Origin: an uncultured Mycoplasmatota bacterium
GTDB taxonomy: Bacteria > Bacillota_I > Bacilli_A > RF39 > UBA660
Length of the DNA stretch: 10,215 nucleotides
Assembly: GCA_946007485.1 (NCBI GenBank)
Contig: CAMGAM010000038.1
Coordinates: 1-10,215, forward strand
Direction of reading: 5' to 3'
The position numbers and the translations under genes are program-made. The number at the start of each line of letters is the position of its first letter. Position 1 is the stretch's first letter. Shown piece after piece: positions 1-6,144 of the stretch. Below the pieces are notes generated by a model that worked only from the letters and a program-made list of their open reading frames with translations, was not told the DNA's origin and did no database searches.

Positions 1-1390
1 TTGCTAAACTTGTTTGAGCTTTATCTATCCAATCCTCTCTTGGTCCATAAGATAATTCATCAGTGACAATCCTAACCCTATCTTTATTTCGCAATACATA
101 ATCTATTGGCACAAATTCATCATTTACAAATACTCCTACCATTGTATTTCCTATATCAGTATGTATTTTATATGCAAAATCTATTGGAGTTGAACCTTTT
201 GGAAGTTCTATTATATCTCCCTTTGTGGTATAAACATAAACTTTGTCCGAAAATAATTCAGTCTTTACTTGATTTACAAATTGTTGATTATCTCCGAACA
301 TGGAATTAATTTCTGTTAATGATTTGAAAAATTGAAATTTTTGCTTTAAATCATCTTGCATTAGATCTCTTGCTTTTCCCTTTTGTTCATCCCAGGATGC
401 CACTTTATCCATATCAAAAGTTCTAATTTGTGTTTGTACTAACCTATCATCAGGTCCAAAAACTGTTGTATGTAAACTTTGATACATATTTGTTTTTGGG
501 TTACAAATATAATCTTTAAATTTATCATTTATTGGATGATACTCATTATGTATTAAATATAATGTTCTGTAGCAATTTTCTACTTCATCTACCATTATTT
601 TAAGTGCTAACAAATCATGTATATCAGATAATTTATGACCTTCACTTAACCTTTTATATATGCCAAAAATATTTTTAGTTCTTATCTTTATCTCATTAGG
701 TATGTTTTTATCGTTTAATAAAGTTTCTATCTTATATAACATTTCTTTTAAGCAACCATTGCTCGATTCTTCTAATCTTAATTTTCGCTCTTCAATCCTT
801 TTATACATATCTGATTTTAAATACCTAAGTGATAAATCTTCTAATTCACTTTTAATTCTGTATGCGCCAATATAATAAGCTAGTGGTACAAATATTTCCA
901 TAGTTTCAAGTGCATTTTCTTTTTGTTTAAATTCCGATTTAAATTGTAATGTTCTCATGTTATGAAGTCTATCAGCTAATTTAATTATAATTATTCTTAC
1001 ATCTTCAGTTATTCCAGTTATTATTTTTCTTGTATTTGCATAATTCTGATCTTGTTTAGAAGAAAAATTCATTTTTGATAATTTTGTTACACCATCTACC
1101 AAGCCAGCAATATTTTGATTAAAATCATGTGATATATCTTCTTTAGTAATGTTTGTATCTTCTAAAGTATCATGAAGTAGTCCAGCACATATTGTATCTC
1201 TATCTGCATGCATCTCTGCCAAAATATATGCAACATTTAATGGATGACTAATATATGGTTCGCCACTTTGTCTCATTTGCCCCTTATGCAATGTATCAGC
1301 GTATTCGTAAGCTCTTTTAACAATTTCAATTTCGCTAAAATTATATTCTTTTAACTTATCTAATAAATCTTGCAATTCAATATTATTCAT
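1..1390 (-). CDS. RelA/SpoT-family (p)ppGpp synthetase/hydrolase-like protein, 3'-partial, synthetase site altered
   Basis: The reading frame starts at ATG 1388-1390, with GGAGGTG seven bases upstream, and is open to the left edge, giving 463 visible codons of what is normally a 700-750 residue protein. Domains in order: HD hydrolase (about 20-180), synthetase (about 225-340) and TGS (about 382-445). The C-terminal regulatory part is outside the window. By alignment from memory to the S. equisimilis Rel enzyme with a constant offset of four, the hydrolase residues R40, H49, H73, D74, E77, D78, D140 and N144 are all present. In the synthetase, R237, K239 and D259 are kept, and so is KFKDY...NMYQSLHT. 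However, the catalytic Glu of the EVQIRT motif is Gln319 (VQTQIRT), and the following AExGxAAHWxYK motif is not recognisable. A (p)ppGpp-degrading enzyme with weak or no synthesis is therefore inferred. A 45-codon ORF lies between this gene and the only good promoter. Confidence 0.88.
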   Translation of the reverse strand, partial: MNNIELQDLLDKLKEYNFSEIEIVKRAYEYADTLHKGQMRQSGEPYISHPLNVAYILAEMHADRDTICAGLLHDTLEDTNITKEDISHDFNQNIAGLVDGVTKLSKMNFSSKQDQNYANTRKIITGITEDVRIIIIKLADRLHNMRTLQFKSEFKQKENALETMEIFVPLAYYIGAYRIKSELEDLSLRYLKSDMYKRIEERKLRLEESSNGCLKEMLYKIETLLNDKNIPNEIKIRTKNIFGIYKRLSEGHKLSDIHDLLALKIMVDEVENCYRTLYLIHNEYHPINDKFKDYICNPKTNMYQSLHTTVFGPDDRLVQTQIRTFDMDKVASWDEQKGKARDLMQDDLKQKFQFFKSLTEINSMFGDNQQFVNQVKTELFSDKVYVYTTKGDIIELPKGSTPIDFAYKIHTDIGNTMVGVFVNDEFVPIDYVLRNKDRVRIVTDELSYGPREDWIDKAQTSLA

Positions 1391-1431
1391 TTTAACACCT
1401 CCAATAAAAAAGTCGTCTCAAAAACTTACGT

Positions 1432-1569
1432 TTAACATGCGCCGACAAGACATAATTTTAAATTTAGGCAGAAATTGAAGCATGAGCAAATAACACTAAC
1501 ACTATTAAAAATATTAATGCATTTTTCCTTAAGACAACATTTAAATATCATATTTGCTAATTTTCTCAT
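1432..1569 (-). CDS. Small cysteine-rich ORF (45 aa) upstream of the Rel-like gene, possibly frameshifted
   Basis: ATG 1567-1569 is preceded by AGGGGG with eight bases between, and a good promoter lies just upstream, so translation is plausible. The 45-residue product begins MRKLANMIFKCCLKEK and contains eight cysteines. It matches nothing I recognise. The frame shifts character after a run of five A at codons 15-16. Removing one A would instead give a 34-residue product with a basic start, a strongly hydrophobic stretch (ALIFLIVLVLF) and an end like a signal-peptidase site (AHASISA). That alternative is more protein-like than the cysteine-rich tail. So this is either a real small protein, a recently frameshifted small membrane peptide or a homopolymer sequencing error. 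It ends 41 bases before the Rel-like start and probably shares its transcript. Confidence 0.4.
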   Translation of the reverse strand: MRKLANMIFKCCLKEKCINIFNSVSVICSCFNFCLNLKLCLVGAC

Positions 1570-1599
1570 ACTATCTTCCCCCTAAGTAATTTAAATAGT

Positions 1600-1627
1600 A
1601 TTTTACCATGTTTTACCATATAGTCAA
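1600..1627 (-). promoter_or_regulatory. Probable sigma-A promoter for the small ORF and Rel-like gene
   Basis: On the minus strand, TTGACT (1622-1627) is followed after 16 bases by TAAAAT (1600-1605), with an extended TG one base before the -10. It lies about 20 bases before the ribosome binding site of the small ORF. The spacer contains two direct copies of TTTTACCAT (plus-strand 1601-1609 and 1611-1619), which might be a repressor site or coincidence. Confidence 0.6.
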
Positions 1628-1652
1628 CCTCATTTTAAAAAAATTAAACTTC

Positions 1653-1686
1653 AAAAAAAAGAATCTGATTTTAATATTTCAGATTC
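1653..1686 (-). terminator. Rho-independent terminator of the sigma factor gene
   Basis: A perfect 8-bp stem (GAATCTGA/TCAGATTC, 1661-1668 with 1679-1686) with a 10-base loop is followed on the minus strand by eight U residues (1653-1660). The stem begins within the last codons of the sigma factor gene, so the stop codon lies in the loop. It separates that gene from the small ORF/Rel unit, which has its own promoter. Confidence 0.85.
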
Positions 1687-2201
1687 TCTTTAATTAGATT
1701 TAATATTTTATTATGCTTTTTAGCAATACAACTTTGTGTACAATTAAATATCTTTGCCAAAATTTTTTGAGTTATTTTTTTAGTTTTAATACTATACAAA
1801 CTACATATAATAAAATTATCTTCATTACTCAATTTATTCAAAGATTTTTCTAATTCTTCTTTTGTTTCTTTTTTTATTAACATATCAAGAATCTTTTCTT
1901 CTTTTGATGGAATAATATCAAGTAAGTATAAATCATCTTTTATTTGTAAATCTAATGGTTCTTCATTAAAAGATTTCTTTTTAAATATGTCTTTATACTT
2001 ATTATGAATACATCTTGATGCATATGTTATAAACTTAACATTATTATCATCTTTATATGTATCATATGCTTGTATTAAAGCTACCATACCATCATGAAAA
2101 TAATCTTCTTCAAAGTCTCTATTATAATTATATAAATTTCTATAATGAGATAATATTTTATATACTAAGTTTTGGTAATTTAAGATAGTTTCTTCTCTCA
2201 A
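1671..2201 (-). CDS. Small sigma-70-family RNA polymerase sigma factor
   Basis: This 176-residue protein resembles short sigma-70-family factors with only regions 2 and 4. Residues about 11-75 look like region 2: the stretch DYFHDGMVALIQAYDTYK fits the 2.1-2.2 core-binding helices, and FITYASRCIHNKYKDIF fits the 2.3-2.4 helix. Residues about 115-172 look like region 4, with a helix-turn-helix around KKITQKILAKIFNCTQSCIAK. There is no room for region 3 and no anti-sigma gene next to it. The start is TTG (2199-2201), chosen because AGGAGA sits six bases upstream and no ATG is available nearby. A promoter lies at 2239-2266 and a terminator overlaps the gene end, so it appears monocistronic. Such factors in mobile elements usually switch on element genes; its target promoters are unknown. 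Confidence 0.8.
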   Translation of the reverse strand: MREETILNYQNLVYKILSHYRNLYNYNRDFEEDYFHDGMVALIQAYDTYKDDNNVKFITYASRCIHNKYKDIFKKKSFNEEPLDLQIKDDLYLLDIIPSKEEKILDMLIKKETKEELEKSLNKLSNEDNFIICSLYSIKTKKITQKILAKIFNCTQSCIAKKHNKILNLIKENLKY

Positions 2202-2238
2202 ACTAATCTCCTATCTTAAACTATATATAACTCCTTAC

Positions 2239-2266
2239 ATAATATATTTAATCTAATTTTTAACAA
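2239..2266 (-). promoter_or_regulatory. Probable promoter of the sigma factor gene
   Basis: TTGTTA (2261-2266) and TATTAT (2239-2244) on the minus strand are separated by 16 bases. The predicted transcript would begin about 30 bases before the TTG start. The -35 is imperfect, and AT-rich sequence gives chance matches. Confidence 0.45.
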
Positions 2267-2357
2267 TAATAATTTTCCTTTCTTTTAGGGAATAACCCGA
2301 TACACATCACCTTTTCTTTTTATTTTTTAGGATTATTTTTAAAGCAGGATAAAGGAA

Positions 2358-2412
2358 TTGATAGCATATTCTTATTTATTTTCCATAAATAAAGGACAAA
2401 CAATGCTATCAA
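2358..2412. repeat. 10-bp inverted repeat enclosing a second hairpin
   Basis: TTGATAGCAT (2358-2367) is matched by ATGCTATCAA (2403-2412). Inside, TTATTTAT (2372-2379) pairs with ATAAATAA (2385-2392) around a 5-base loop. The nested arrangement favours a folded RNA or a cruciform DNA site over a simple terminator, since no strong U-tract follows on either strand. Confidence 0.5.
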
Positions 2413-2417
2413 ATCTT

Positions 2418-2435
2418 ATTTTGCACTTGCAAAAT
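2418..2435. promoter_or_regulatory. 18-bp perfect palindrome, operator-like
   Basis: ATTTTGCA and TGCAAAAT form a perfect 8+8 dyad around CT. A two-base centre is too small for an RNA hairpin loop without opening base pairs, so it looks more like a binding site for a dimeric DNA-binding protein. The bound protein is unknown; the helix-turn-helix protein at 3913-4437 is a candidate only by proximity. Confidence 0.35.
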
Positions 2436-2438
2436 CAA

Positions 2439-2477
2439 CCATAAATTATGGAAGAATTCATCCATAACTCTTTTTTT
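2439..2477 (+). repeat. Overlapping CCATAA/TTATGG dyads followed by a T-run
   Basis: CCATAA-A-TTATGG (2439-2451) overlaps a second dyad TTATGGA (2446-2452) with TCCATAA (2461-2467) centred on GAATTC. The two could fold as alternatives. CTCTTTTTTT follows on the plus strand, so the second dyad could be a weak plus-strand terminator, but no plus-strand gene is seen upstream. Confidence 0.35.
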
Positions 2478-2595
2478 ATTCTTTATTTTCCTAGTAAAAT
2501 TCAATCCATAAAATAATCCAACTTACTACCATACTAATAAAAACTATGGATGGACTTCGACATATTATATTTTTACGAACACCTCTCTTTCATCA

Positions 2596-2650
2596 AAGAA
2601 AAAAGTGCTAATACAAAACATAAAAGTCTGTACTAGCACTTTCTATTCTT
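2596..2650 (-). ncRNA. Candidate very short RNA or attenuator leader: promoter directly followed by terminator hairpin
   Basis: The promoter at 2657-2685 should start transcription near 2650. The RNA then enters, within about eight bases, a 13-bp stem (arms 2630-2642 and 2602-2614) with one G-U pair and a 15-base loop, ending in UUUUUU. This would give an RNA of about 50 bases with no room for a coding region. It may be a small RNA, an attenuated leader for sequences further left, or simply the Shedu terminator beside a chance promoter. No known RNA family was recognised. Confidence 0.35.
2599..2642 (-). terminator. Rho-independent terminator downstream of the Shedu gene
   Basis: Minus-strand arms AAAGTGCTAGTAC (2630-2642) and GTATTAGCACTTT (2602-2614) pair along 13 bp with a single G-U wobble and run into six U (2599-2604). 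The wobble is only compatible with pairing in minus-strand RNA, which supports a minus-strand terminator. It lies about 58 bases beyond the Shedu stop codon. Confidence 0.8.
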
Positions 2651-2656
2651 TATTTA

Positions 2657-2685
2657 ATTTTAATATTTGTTTATTCATTTGTCAA
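2657..2685 (-). promoter_or_regulatory. Near-consensus promoter just past the Shedu stop codon
   Basis: TTGACA (2680-2685), a 17-base spacer and TAAAAT (2657-2662) on the minus strand make the best promoter match in the window. It lies between the Shedu stop codon and its terminator, so it does not serve Shedu. Its transcript would be the short hairpin RNA or a leader reaching the sigma factor region. Confidence 0.6.
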
Positions 2686-2699
2686 ATCATCAACTTAAA

Positions 2700-3869
2700 T
2701 TAGAAAATATCCTCTATTGACTCTTCAAAATCTTGGGTTATATATTTTTGAAAAATTTTCAATTTTTCAATTAACTCATTGAAAGTTATTATTTCAATGT
2801 CTTTCAAGCTATTCCTAAAAAGCTCAAATGACTCTAATTCAATAGAATTTAATTTTGAAGAATTTCCAATAATAATATATGACTTTGGATCATAAGCATC
2901 AAAATCCTTACCTTTGATGAGAGATTTGCGTCTTATATGATCATACTCCTTCATTAAATTATCTTTCTGTTTTCTTATTTGTATTATACTTCCAGTTAAT
3001 TCCTTACTTGGACAAAAAACATCATTCCTATATTCCGTACCTAACAAATCAGTTGAAGGAGTTTTTATTTCAATTATACTAACATTGTTGGTACCGGATT
3101 TGTATAAAAAGTCCCCTATAGTACCACCTTTATTATCAATAGCCTTACCACCAAAATATGGTTGATCTTCTATTATATGTACAACCGATGGGATAATTGT
3201 TGATAATATATTAGGATGTTGTTTAAAAAGTTCTTGCCAAAACTTTTCTTCATCATTTTCTAAGTTATCCTCTAAAAATATAGGATTGATCATTTTTGCT
3301 TGTAATGTATTATAGATTTGGTTTGTCTCAGTCTCATTTAATTTATTTACCAACTGATTAATATTTAACTTTCCTGTTCCAATTGCATTTAAAACATCTT
3401 CAATACTTATATCATCTTTTAAATATTTTCTCAATTCCTCTTTTAATTTATCATTTTTATCAAACATATCTAAAATAAGTTCTTTTTCTTCTGAATTTAA
3501 TTTATTGCTAAAGACAAAAGTCCTAACAGTTCCAAATGAATCATATTTTCCTTCTTCTAGATATAACTCACGCAATTTTTGAACATAACTTATTAATATA
3601 TCCATTGATGAAGTTGATAAATCCAAATTAATCCATTGATCCTTTACCATTTTATTTATCGGCAAAAAATCATGATTTTCCCATTTATCGTTTCTTGATT
3701 TTTTTTGAACAATAAACTGTCCACTAATACATTTACTTTTATCATTTGAATTATCAATTAATTTTGGAACAAATAAATATCTAAAAGTATCATTATACTT
3801 TAGTACAACTGCATTACATTCTGCAACATCCTTACTAACAGATTCAATTTTTATATCAACAAATTGCAT
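2700..3869 (-). CDS. sduA: Shedu-family (DUF4263) anti-phage nuclease
   Basis: The 389-residue product carries a C-terminal DUF4263 domain (about 205-375, numbered from the ATG), the PD-(D/E)XK-like nuclease of the Shedu defence system. Visible hallmarks in order are EEKFWQELFKQHPNIL, YFGGKAIDNKGG, GDFLY with the acidic D253, IEIKTP with E267 and K269, YRNDVFCPSKELTGSI, and Q297 in the helix after it. The N-terminal 200 residues are a separate, less conserved region that in Shedu proteins is variable and thought to sense the trigger; I recognise no family in it. ATG 3867-3869 is preferred over the GTG nine bases upstream because AGAGGTG, which contains that GTG, is the ribosome binding site at normal spacing. 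Shedu works as a single-gene system, consistent with the unrelated neighbours. A promoter overlaps the end of the preceding gene. Confidence 0.87.
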   Translation of the reverse strand: MQFVDIKIESVSKDVAECNAVVLKYNDTFRYLFVPKLIDNSNDKSKCISGQFIVQKKSRNDKWENHDFLPINKMVKDQWINLDLSTSSMDILISYVQKLRELYLEEGKYDSFGTVRTFVFSNKLNSEEKELILDMFDKNDKLKEELRKYLKDDISIEDVLNAIGTGKLNINQLVNKLNETETNQIYNTLQAKMINPIFLEDNLENDEEKFWQELFKQHPNILSTIIPSVVHIIEDQPYFGGKAIDNKGGTIGDFLYKSGTNNVSIIEIKTPSTDLLGTEYRNDVFCPSKELTGSIIQIRKQKDNLMKEYDHIRRKSLIKGKDFDAYDPKSYIIIGNSSKLNSIELESFELFRNSLKDIEIITFNELIEKLKIFQKYITQDFEESIEDIF

Positions 3870-3893
3870 AATTCTCACCTCTTTTTATGCTAT

Positions 3894-3922
3894 ATTATAT
3901 CACTAAATGGCACTATTTGAAA
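3894..3922 (-). promoter_or_regulatory. Possible promoter of the Shedu gene
   Basis: A perfect TATAAT (3894-3899) with an upstream TG one base away on the minus strand lies 12 bases before the Shedu ribosome binding site. The -35 at 17 bases, TTTCAA (3917-3922), is weak and overlaps the end of the helix-turn-helix gene. Co-transcription from upstream is equally possible. Confidence 0.5.
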
Positions 3923-4437
3923 CTTTCAATTATATCTTCCATTTCTTTTCTTTCTTCTTCAGTAGGTTCTACTGATTTACATCTTTTACCATGCCATAAC
4001 ATAACACCATCTGTATCATAAGATATAATTTTATTAAATATTTCTTTATTATTATTTATCTTATTATTATATTCCTTCATGTAAGTAATCTCTTCTTCCT
4101 TATCTACTACTTCATTATTACTTATCCCTTTCCATACATTACTTGTTAGAGTAATAGTTCTTTGTTTAACTAGATTTTCATTTCTAATATATTTAACATA
4201 TATTAATCCTAAATCTTTTAACTTTCTTATCGTAACAGATATTGCCTTTGGCTTAACTCCAAATAAATTAGCAAAATAACCATTACTAGCAAAACAAGTA
4301 TTATCGTATTTATCATTCCTACAAAAGCCTACTATTCTTATATAAATTAATTTATCTAAATAAGATAAATCCTTCCTAGATAAAAAATGCTCTGGTACAT
4401 AAGCATATACCAAAACATATTTATCTATAATAAACAC
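3913..4437 (-). CDS. Helix-turn-helix protein, replication-initiator/replisome-organizer-like
   Basis: This 174-residue protein has an N-terminal winged-helix segment of the HTH_36 type. Residues about 20-45 (DLSYLDKLIYIRIVGFC) resemble the opening helix, NGYFANLFGVKPKAISVTIRKL the helix-turn-helix, and DLGLIYVKYIRNENLVKQRTITL the wing. Residues 110-174 are charged and low in complexity, with no recognised domain. Such proteins occur in phages and integrative elements as replication organisers or regulators; which applies here is not decided. The start is uncertain. The only canonical codon downstream of an in-frame stop is GTG 4435-4437, but the purine-rich AAAGGA lies only one base away. 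An ATT two codons further in has ideal seven-base spacing. Shedu begins 43 bases after the stop. Confidence 0.65.
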   Translation of the reverse strand: MFIIDKYVLVYAYVPEHFLSRKDLSYLDKLIYIRIVGFCRNDKYDNTCFASNGYFANLFGVKPKAISVTIRKLKDLGLIYVKYIRNENLVKQRTITLTSNVWKGISNNEVVDKEEEITYMKEYNNKINNNKEIFNKIISYDTDGVMLWHGKRCKSVEPTEEERKEMEDIIESFK

Positions 4438-4494
4438 TTCCTTTAAAATTTTTCATTAAATCATCAACCTTTCTAAATTAAAACTATTCCATAT

Positions 4495-4519
4495 AAAAAG
4501 GCTCACATCTAAGTGAACC
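4495..4519 (-). terminator. Rho-independent terminator of the recombinase gene
   Basis: GGTTCAC (4513-4519) pairs with GTGAGCC (4500-4506), with one G-U wobble and a 6-base loop, and is followed by five U (4495-4499). It begins two bases after the recombinase stop codon. Confidence 0.8.
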
Positions 4520-4521
4520 AT

Positions 4522-5952
4522 TTAAAATATTACTTCATCAATTATTACATCATTACCTTCCTTTCTTACTTTTATTTCTTTTACGAATCTTTCTAAAAAC
4601 ATCTTTTTTTCATGATTGTTTAAATGAATAAAATTATTTTTTAAATTAACTATAACTTCTTTAATAATTTCTTCATTAATTAGAGCTTCTTCATTTGAAT
4701 ATTTATTAATTTTATCTAATTCATTATTTAGTACTTCTAATTTAGAATCAATTACACTTTTTACTTCTTTAAAAGTATCATAATCAATTTCATCAGTACT
4801 AAATAATTCTGTCATATCTTTTTTCTTTTTATTTAATTTTTCAATTTGCTCTTGTAAATCTAAAGTATCATTATTTTCTATTATCTTTTTTTCTTTCTTT
4901 AAAATGCTTTTATCAAATTCTAAATCTTTAATATTCTCTAAATAATTAATAAATGCATTTTCTATTTTAATATGAGAAAATCCTGGAGCATTACAGCTAT
5001 TGTTGTTATGCCCATTACATTGATAAGTAATATACTTTTTACCACTTTGAAGTTGTTGTCTAGCATGATATTTTCCTCCACATAAACTACATCTTAAGAC
5101 TCTAAAATAATAAGTATCATCAGAAGAGTATTTCTTATTATGAAATTTCTTTCTTTTCTTCATCAGATTGCTAACACTATTAAATAATTCATCATTAATA
5201 ATAGACGTTATATTTTTGCCACTTACTTCAAAACCATTCTTTCTTCCTACTCCATACCTTACATTTCCAATATAAAGAGGATTAGTAAGTATTGAATAAA
5301 TAGTTGACTGATTCCAATGTCCCCCTCTTTTAGTTGGTACATTTAGGTCTTTTAACTTTTTAGCAATTTTAACCATGGATTCACCATCTAAATACCAATT
5401 AAATATTTTCTTAACATAAATTGCTTCATTTTTATTAACTTTAAGTTTTCCAATACCAACTAAATAATCATAACCAAAAACTCCATTACAATTAGTATAA
5501 TTACCTTCTTTAGTTTTTTGTTCATATCCAAAAGTTACTCTTTCCGCTAAATTTTCTCTTTCAAATTCTGCAAATATTCCAATAATCTTAACAAACATTC
5601 TTCCAATAGCATTTGAAGTATCTATTTTTTCTGTTTGAGAGTTAAAAGTACAATTATGACTATCAAATAATTCTATTAAATAAATAAGGTCTTTAACACT
5701 TCTAGTAAGTCTATCTAGTTTGTATATTAGAACGTTTTCTATTTTTCCTTTCTTTACATCTTTAATTAATCTTGATACTTCTTTCCTATCAGTTAAATTT
5801 TTACCACTTATACCATCATCAACATAGTAATCCACTATATCCCAATCGTTACTTTCAGCATATTTAGTTAATTTATCTTTTTGAGCGTGAATACTAAACC
5901 CTTCAGTAGCTTGTTCTTCAGTAGATACCCTGCAATAAATTGCTGTCTGCAT
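4522..5952 (-). CDS. Large serine recombinase (site-specific integrase)
   Basis: The 476-residue protein has the full architecture of a large serine integrase. The catalytic resolvase domain (about 1-140) shows YCRVSTEEQ with nucleophile S10, and KLDRLTRS with D80, R81 and R84. The Recombinase domain (about 155-265) includes FGYDY and the TNPLYIGNVRYG motif. The zinc-ribbon domain has C288, C291, C312 and C320. A coiled coil rich in Lys and Glu (about 345-440) follows and ends at the C-terminus. It should integrate and excise the surrounding element by a serine-linked double-strand exchange at short attachment sites. ATG 5950-5952 is the only start after an in-frame TAA; its AGGAG lies about 12 bases upstream, rather far. 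A 34-residue ORF ends 20 bases upstream and probably shares its transcript. Confidence 0.95.
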   Translation of the reverse strand: MQTAIYCRVSTEEQATEGFSIHAQKDKLTKYAESNDWDIVDYYVDDGISGKNLTDRKEVSRLIKDVKKGKIENVLIYKLDRLTRSVKDLIYLIELFDSHNCTFNSQTEKIDTSNAIGRMFVKIIGIFAEFERENLAERVTFGYEQKTKEGNYTNCNGVFGYDYLVGIGKLKVNKNEAIYVKKIFNWYLDGESMVKIAKKLKDLNVPTKRGGHWNQSTIYSILTNPLYIGNVRYGVGRKNGFEVSGKNITSIINDELFNSVSNLMKKRKKFHNKKYSSDDTYYFRVLRCSLCGGKYHARQQLQSGKKYITYQCNGHNNNSCNAPGFSHIKIENAFINYLENIKDLEFDKSILKKEKKIIENNDTLDLQEQIEKLNKKKKDMTELFSTDEIDYDTFKEVKSVIDSKLEVLNNELDKINKYSNEEALINEEIIKEVIVNLKNNFIHLNNHEKKMFLERFVKEIKVRKEGNDVIIDEVIF

Positions 5953-5971
5953 AAGTTAATATCACTCCTTC

Positions 5972-6076
5972 CTAATTAGAAGTAATACCTTTCCTTTCAC
6001 TTAAAATTTTTGGAACACTAGTATTTAAGAAAAACTTCATAATCTCTAAACTAATGTTTTTAGATAAACAAGTCAT
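5972..6076 (-). CDS. Small conserved-looking ORF (34 aa) between integrase and attachment site
   Basis: ATG 6074-6076 is preceded by AAGGAGG at seven bases, the best ribosome binding site in the window, so translation is very likely. The product has the core ISLEIMKFFLNTSVPKIL followed by a short charged tail (SERKGITSN). The pattern of a helix with a NTSVPKIL ending looks like a compact folded or partner-binding peptide, but I cannot assign it to a family. It lies between the predicted attachment site and the integrase and is read in the same direction. An accessory role such as a recombination directionality factor or integrase regulator is inferred from position only. Confidence 0.7.
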   Translation of the reverse strand: MTCLSKNISLEIMKFFLNTSVPKILSERKGITSN

Positions 6077-6110
6077 ATATCAACCTCCTTTTTTCTAACT
6101 CATTCATCTA

Positions 6111-6141
6111 ATTATACGATTATGTTATTCAAATATTCCAA
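6111..6141 (-). promoter_or_regulatory. Possible promoter of the small ORF and integrase
   Basis: A perfect TATAAT (6111-6116) on the minus strand lies about 20 bases before the ribosome binding site of the 34-residue ORF. The best -35, TTGGAA (6136-6141), has a 19-base spacer, longer than ideal. Confidence 0.45.
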
Positions 6142-6144
6142 AGC

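Larger units (their letters stand above)
2267..2595. other. Gene-free structured region between the Shedu and sigma factor genes
   Basis: No reading frame here exceeds about 20 codons with a convincing start. The region is unusually rich in short dyads: an inverted repeat at 2358-2412, an 18-bp palindrome at 2418-2435 and overlapping TCCATAA/TTATGG repeats at 2439-2467. Further TCCATA-like copies occur near 2383, 2505 and 2544 (the last inverted). Clustering of dyads suggests a regulatory region, a structured RNA or a DNA-processing site such as an origin. Nothing recognised identifies which. Confidence 0.5.

Noticed and set aside
106..875. Plus-strand open frames at 106-309 and 660-875
   Set aside because: Both lie opposite the Rel-like gene, whose protein is clearly conserved, and their products look like antisense translations of AT-rich coding DNA.
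2403..2444. Plus-strand 13-codon ORF (ATG 2403) with AAAGGA upstream
   Set aside because: It is very short, has no promoter, overlaps the inverted repeats, and no plus-strand gene follows that it could lead.
2219..2467. Tiny minus-strand ORFs in the gene-free region, e.g. an 18-codon frame starting near 2464 and a TTG-started 16-codon frame before the sigma gene
   Set aside because: Ribosome binding sites are weak or misplaced and the lengths are within chance expectation for this composition.
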